Shown here piece by piece: positions 62,215 through 64,000 of a stretch of 64,000 bases of DNA; position 1 is the first letter of the stretch; every line of letters begins with the position of its first letter. The notes under the pieces were generated by a model that worked only from the letters and a program-made list of their open reading frames with translations, was not told where the DNA came from and did not search any database. This stretch comes from Thermoflexus hugenholtzii JAD2 (GTDB lineage: Bacteria > Chloroflexota > Anaerolineae > Thermoflexales > Thermoflexaceae): positions 1 to 64,000 of the forward strand of contig NZ_FYEK01000075.1 in assembly GCF_900187885.1 (NCBI RefSeq). Reading direction: 5' to 3'. The translations under genes were made by a program, and so were the position numbers.

Positions 62215-62738
62215 AAGTCGTTAGCAACGCCGGCCCTCTGATCACATTGGGCAAACGGGGTCAGCTGGGATTGCTGCTCCGGCTTTATCAGGAAATCTTC
62301 ATTTCGCAAGAAGTGCATACCGAAGTTGTAGTGAAAGGCCTCGAGATTGGAGAGCCGGACGCAAGCGCAACAGCCTTTCTTGTTAACCAGGGTCTAATTC
62401 GCGTTAGGAAGATCGAGTTTCCTTCCTCTCTCCCCGAATGGTCGGGCGGAATCGATGAAGGGGAGATTTCCACAATCCTTCTGGCTCTTCATCTACAGAC
62501 AGATTGGATATTGGTGGATGATCTCCAAGCCCGTCGGGCCGCTCGGGCGGCCGGGCTTCGATCGAAAGGTTCGATTGGCATTCTGTTGCAGGGTCTGCGA
62601 GCAGGTTATCTCTCCCTGGCAGAGTTCGAGCTGTTGATCCATATGATCCGGAACCGTAGAGATCTATGGATCCATCCTCATCTGTGTGAGCTGGCGCTCC
62701 AAGAGGCCCGCCGCTTCGCAGGTCGAGATCGTGTGTGA
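62211..62738 (+). CDS. PIN-domain toxin (DUF3368 type)
   Basis: A 175-residue PIN-like ribonuclease. MKVVSNAGPLITLGKRGQL is the DUF3368 start, GGIDEGEISTILLAL and WILVDDLQARRAARAAGL supply the acidic metal-binding residues. The C-terminal part continues with GSIGILLQGLRAGYLSLAEF, normal for the family. The gene is coupled to the antitoxin by a four-base overlap and has lower GC than the flanking hpa genes, suggesting acquisition. Confidence 0.88.
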   Translation: MKVVSNAGPLITLGKRGQLGLLLRLYQEIFISQEVHTEVVVKGLEIGEPDASATAFLVNQGLIRVRKIEFPSSLPEWSGGIDEGEISTILLALHLQTDWILVDDLQARRAARAAGLRSKGSIGILLQGLRAGYLSLAEFELLIHMIRNRRDLWIHPHLCELALQEARRFAGRDRV

Positions 62739-62796
62739 GCAGCCCACCTGAAACCCCTCCAAGGGGCGTCCATTGAACTTCTCCCGCAAAGTCCTC

Positions 62797-63690
62797 CTAT
62801 GGGATCAGGCTATAAGCACGCAGCACCTGGCGCAGCCGCTCCACGTTCTCCGGCCGCATAGGGGCGAGGGGAAGCCGGACCTCCGGGGAGATCTTCCCCA
62901 TCATCCCCAGGGCGGTCTTGGCGGGCACCGGGTTGGTCTCAATGAAAAGGGCGTCGTTCAGGGGCAGCAGCTCATAGTGGAGATCCTGGGCCTCCCGCCA
63001 GCGACCCGCCGCCACCAGATCGTAGAGCCGGGCCACCCGGTCCGGCAGCACGTTCCCGGTGGCGCTGACATAGCCTGCCCCGCCGATGGCCAGCACCGGG
63101 AAGCACAGCAACTCGATCCCAGAGTAGACCCGGAAGTCCCGCCCCATCCGGTGCAGGAGCCGGTTGATGTGCTCGAAGTCCTTGTTCGCCTCTTTGATCC
63201 CAATGATGTTCGGGCAGGCCTCCCGCAGCCGGGCCACCGTGTCGACCTCCAGATGGGCCGCCGTCCGCCCGGGGATGTTGTACAGAATGATCGGGAGGTC
63301 GACCCGTTCGGCGATCCCTTTGAAGTAACGGAAGAGCCCTTCCTGGGAGGGCCGGACGTAATAGGGCACCACCACCAGCAGGGCGTCGACACCGGCGGCC
63401 TGGGCGGCCTGGGAGAGCCGCACCGTCTCCTCGAAGTTGTTCGTGCCCGTCCCGGCGATGATCGGGACCCGGCCCCGGGCCACCTCCACGGCCAGGCGGT
63501 AGAGGCCGACCCGTTCCTCGAAGGTGAGGGCGCTGGGCTCCCCGGTGGTCCCGGTGATCACCAGGCCGTGGGATCCCGAGGCGATCTGCCATTCGATCAG
63601 CCCGGCGAACCCCTCCCAGTCCACCGCCCCGTCCCGGAAGGGCGTGACCAGGGGGACCAGGGAGCCGCGCAGGCGCGCGATGTCGCTCAT
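62797..63690 (-). CDS. DapA-family pyruvate aldolase/synthase
   Basis: A 297-residue class I aldolase of the dihydrodipicolinate synthase family. TGTTGEPSALTFEER, LYNIPGRTAAHLEVD (catalytic Tyr) and IGIKEANKDFEHIN (Schiff-base Lys) are present. It could be the lysine-pathway enzyme DapA. However, its start overlaps the hpaC stop by four bases, and no other lysine gene is near. I therefore favour a role as the final pyruvate-releasing aldolase in homoprotocatechuate breakdown, replacing HpaI. This is inference. Confidence 0.88.
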   Translation of the reverse strand: MSDIARLRGSLVPLVTPFRDGAVDWEGFAGLIEWQIASGSHGLVITGTTGEPSALTFEERVGLYRLAVEVARGRVPIIAGTGTNNFEETVRLSQAAQAAGVDALLVVVPYYVRPSQEGLFRYFKGIAERVDLPIILYNIPGRTAAHLEVDTVARLREACPNIIGIKEANKDFEHINRLLHRMGRDFRVYSGIELLCFPVLAIGGAGYVSATGNVLPDRVARLYDLVAAGRWREAQDLHYELLPLNDALFIETNPVPAKTALGMMGKISPEVRLPLAPMRPENVERLRQVLRAYSLIP

Positions 63691-64000
63691 CCGGCTTCCC
63701 TCCCGTCCGGGATGGCCAGACGCCGGTAGCTCCCCTCGAAGTAGAGCAACGGCGCTCCCTCCCGCAGGACCCCCGCGGCCTCCACCAGACCCAGGTAGAT
63801 CGTGTGGTCGCCGCCCCAGTAAGCGCCAGCCACCGTGCAGTCGAGGTAGGCCAGGGCCTGGGTCAGGATGGGGGCGCCGGTGACGGCCACCTGATACGGA
63901 ACGCCCTCGAAGCGATCGGCGACCGGAATCCGTCCGGCGAACCGCTCGGAGAGCTCCCGCTGATCCTCCGTCAGGAAGTTCACCGCGAAGCAACGCCCTT
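63687..64000 (-). CDS. hpaC: flavin reductase HpaC (partial, runs off the window edge)
   Basis: The reading frame is open to the window end (GRCFAVNFLTEDQRELSERF...). VTGAPILTQALAYLDCTV and GAYWGGDHTIYLGLVEA are typical of flavin reductases that supply FADH2 to HpaB. The N-terminal 60 or so residues lie outside. It is coupled to the aldolase gene by a four-base overlap. Confidence 0.85.
   Translation of the reverse strand, partial: GRCFAVNFLTEDQRELSERFAGRIPVADRFEGVPYQVAVTGAPILTQALAYLDCTVAGAYWGGDHTIYLGLVEAAGVLREGAPLLYFEGSYRRLAIPDGREAG

Overview
The window looks like chromosome from a GC-rich, probably thermophilic Chloroflexota bacterium (Thermoflexus-like is my best guess). The grounds are overall gene content, the SCO1664/DUF3090/phosphomutase trio, secreted proteins ending in an LP-x-x-LR-type tail, and high-GC codon use. 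This placement is inferred from proteins; no rRNA is present. Genes start mostly at clear AGGAGG-type ribosome binding sites.

Layout. 0.1-10 kb: a YbjN-like protein, a large lipoprotein GH57 glucanase with a clean promoter and LacI-type operators, a DUF4058 protein, a YyaL-type thioredoxin-domain protein, an exported molybdopterin oxidoreductase, and the convergent trio SCO1664 / DUF3090 / histidine phosphatase. 10-18.3 kb: a ferredoxin, an AAA ATPase, a lower-GC patch, then a type III-A CRISPR operon csm1-csm2-csm3-csm4-csm5. 18.3-23.3 kb: a leader and a CRISPR array of 71 repeats and 70 spacers transcribed in the same direction. 23.4-24.8 kb: a broken CARF-like gene followed by a membrane HELTH protein.

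24.9-29 kb: two secreted proteins (one with an in-frame TAG), a sortase and an esterase. 29-37.6 kb: clpB, a GltD-like oxidoreductase behind tandem CRP/FNR-type sites, an MFS transporter overlapping trmFO, a short promoter-terminator RNA unit, a SWIM protein and comEA. 37.6-40 kb: a decayed secreted-protein gene. 40-46 kb: a threonine synthase fused to a response-regulator receiver, mtnA, pnp, rpsO and tRNA-Asp. 45.9-47 kb: two frameshifted genes (LPXTG protein, di-heme cytochrome c). 47-54 kb: a GH57 branching enzyme, a membrane-anchored hypothetical, an orphan solute-binding protein, a large membrane protein and ahcY. 54-64 kb: a minus-strand homoprotocatechuate pathway (thioesterase, paaK, hydrolase, hpaD, hpaB, hpaE, hpaG, a DapA-family aldolase, hpaC), split by a plus-strand toxin-antitoxin pair.

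The most interesting system is the type III-A locus. Csm1 keeps the GGDD cyclase motif and zinc finger but has lost the N-terminal HD-nuclease motif. The array promoter abuts the first repeat. Several spacers are antisense to ribosome-binding-site/ATG sequences, as RNA targeting would require. The only CARF candidate nearby is disrupted. No cas6, cas1, cas2 or intact csm6 is seen in the window.
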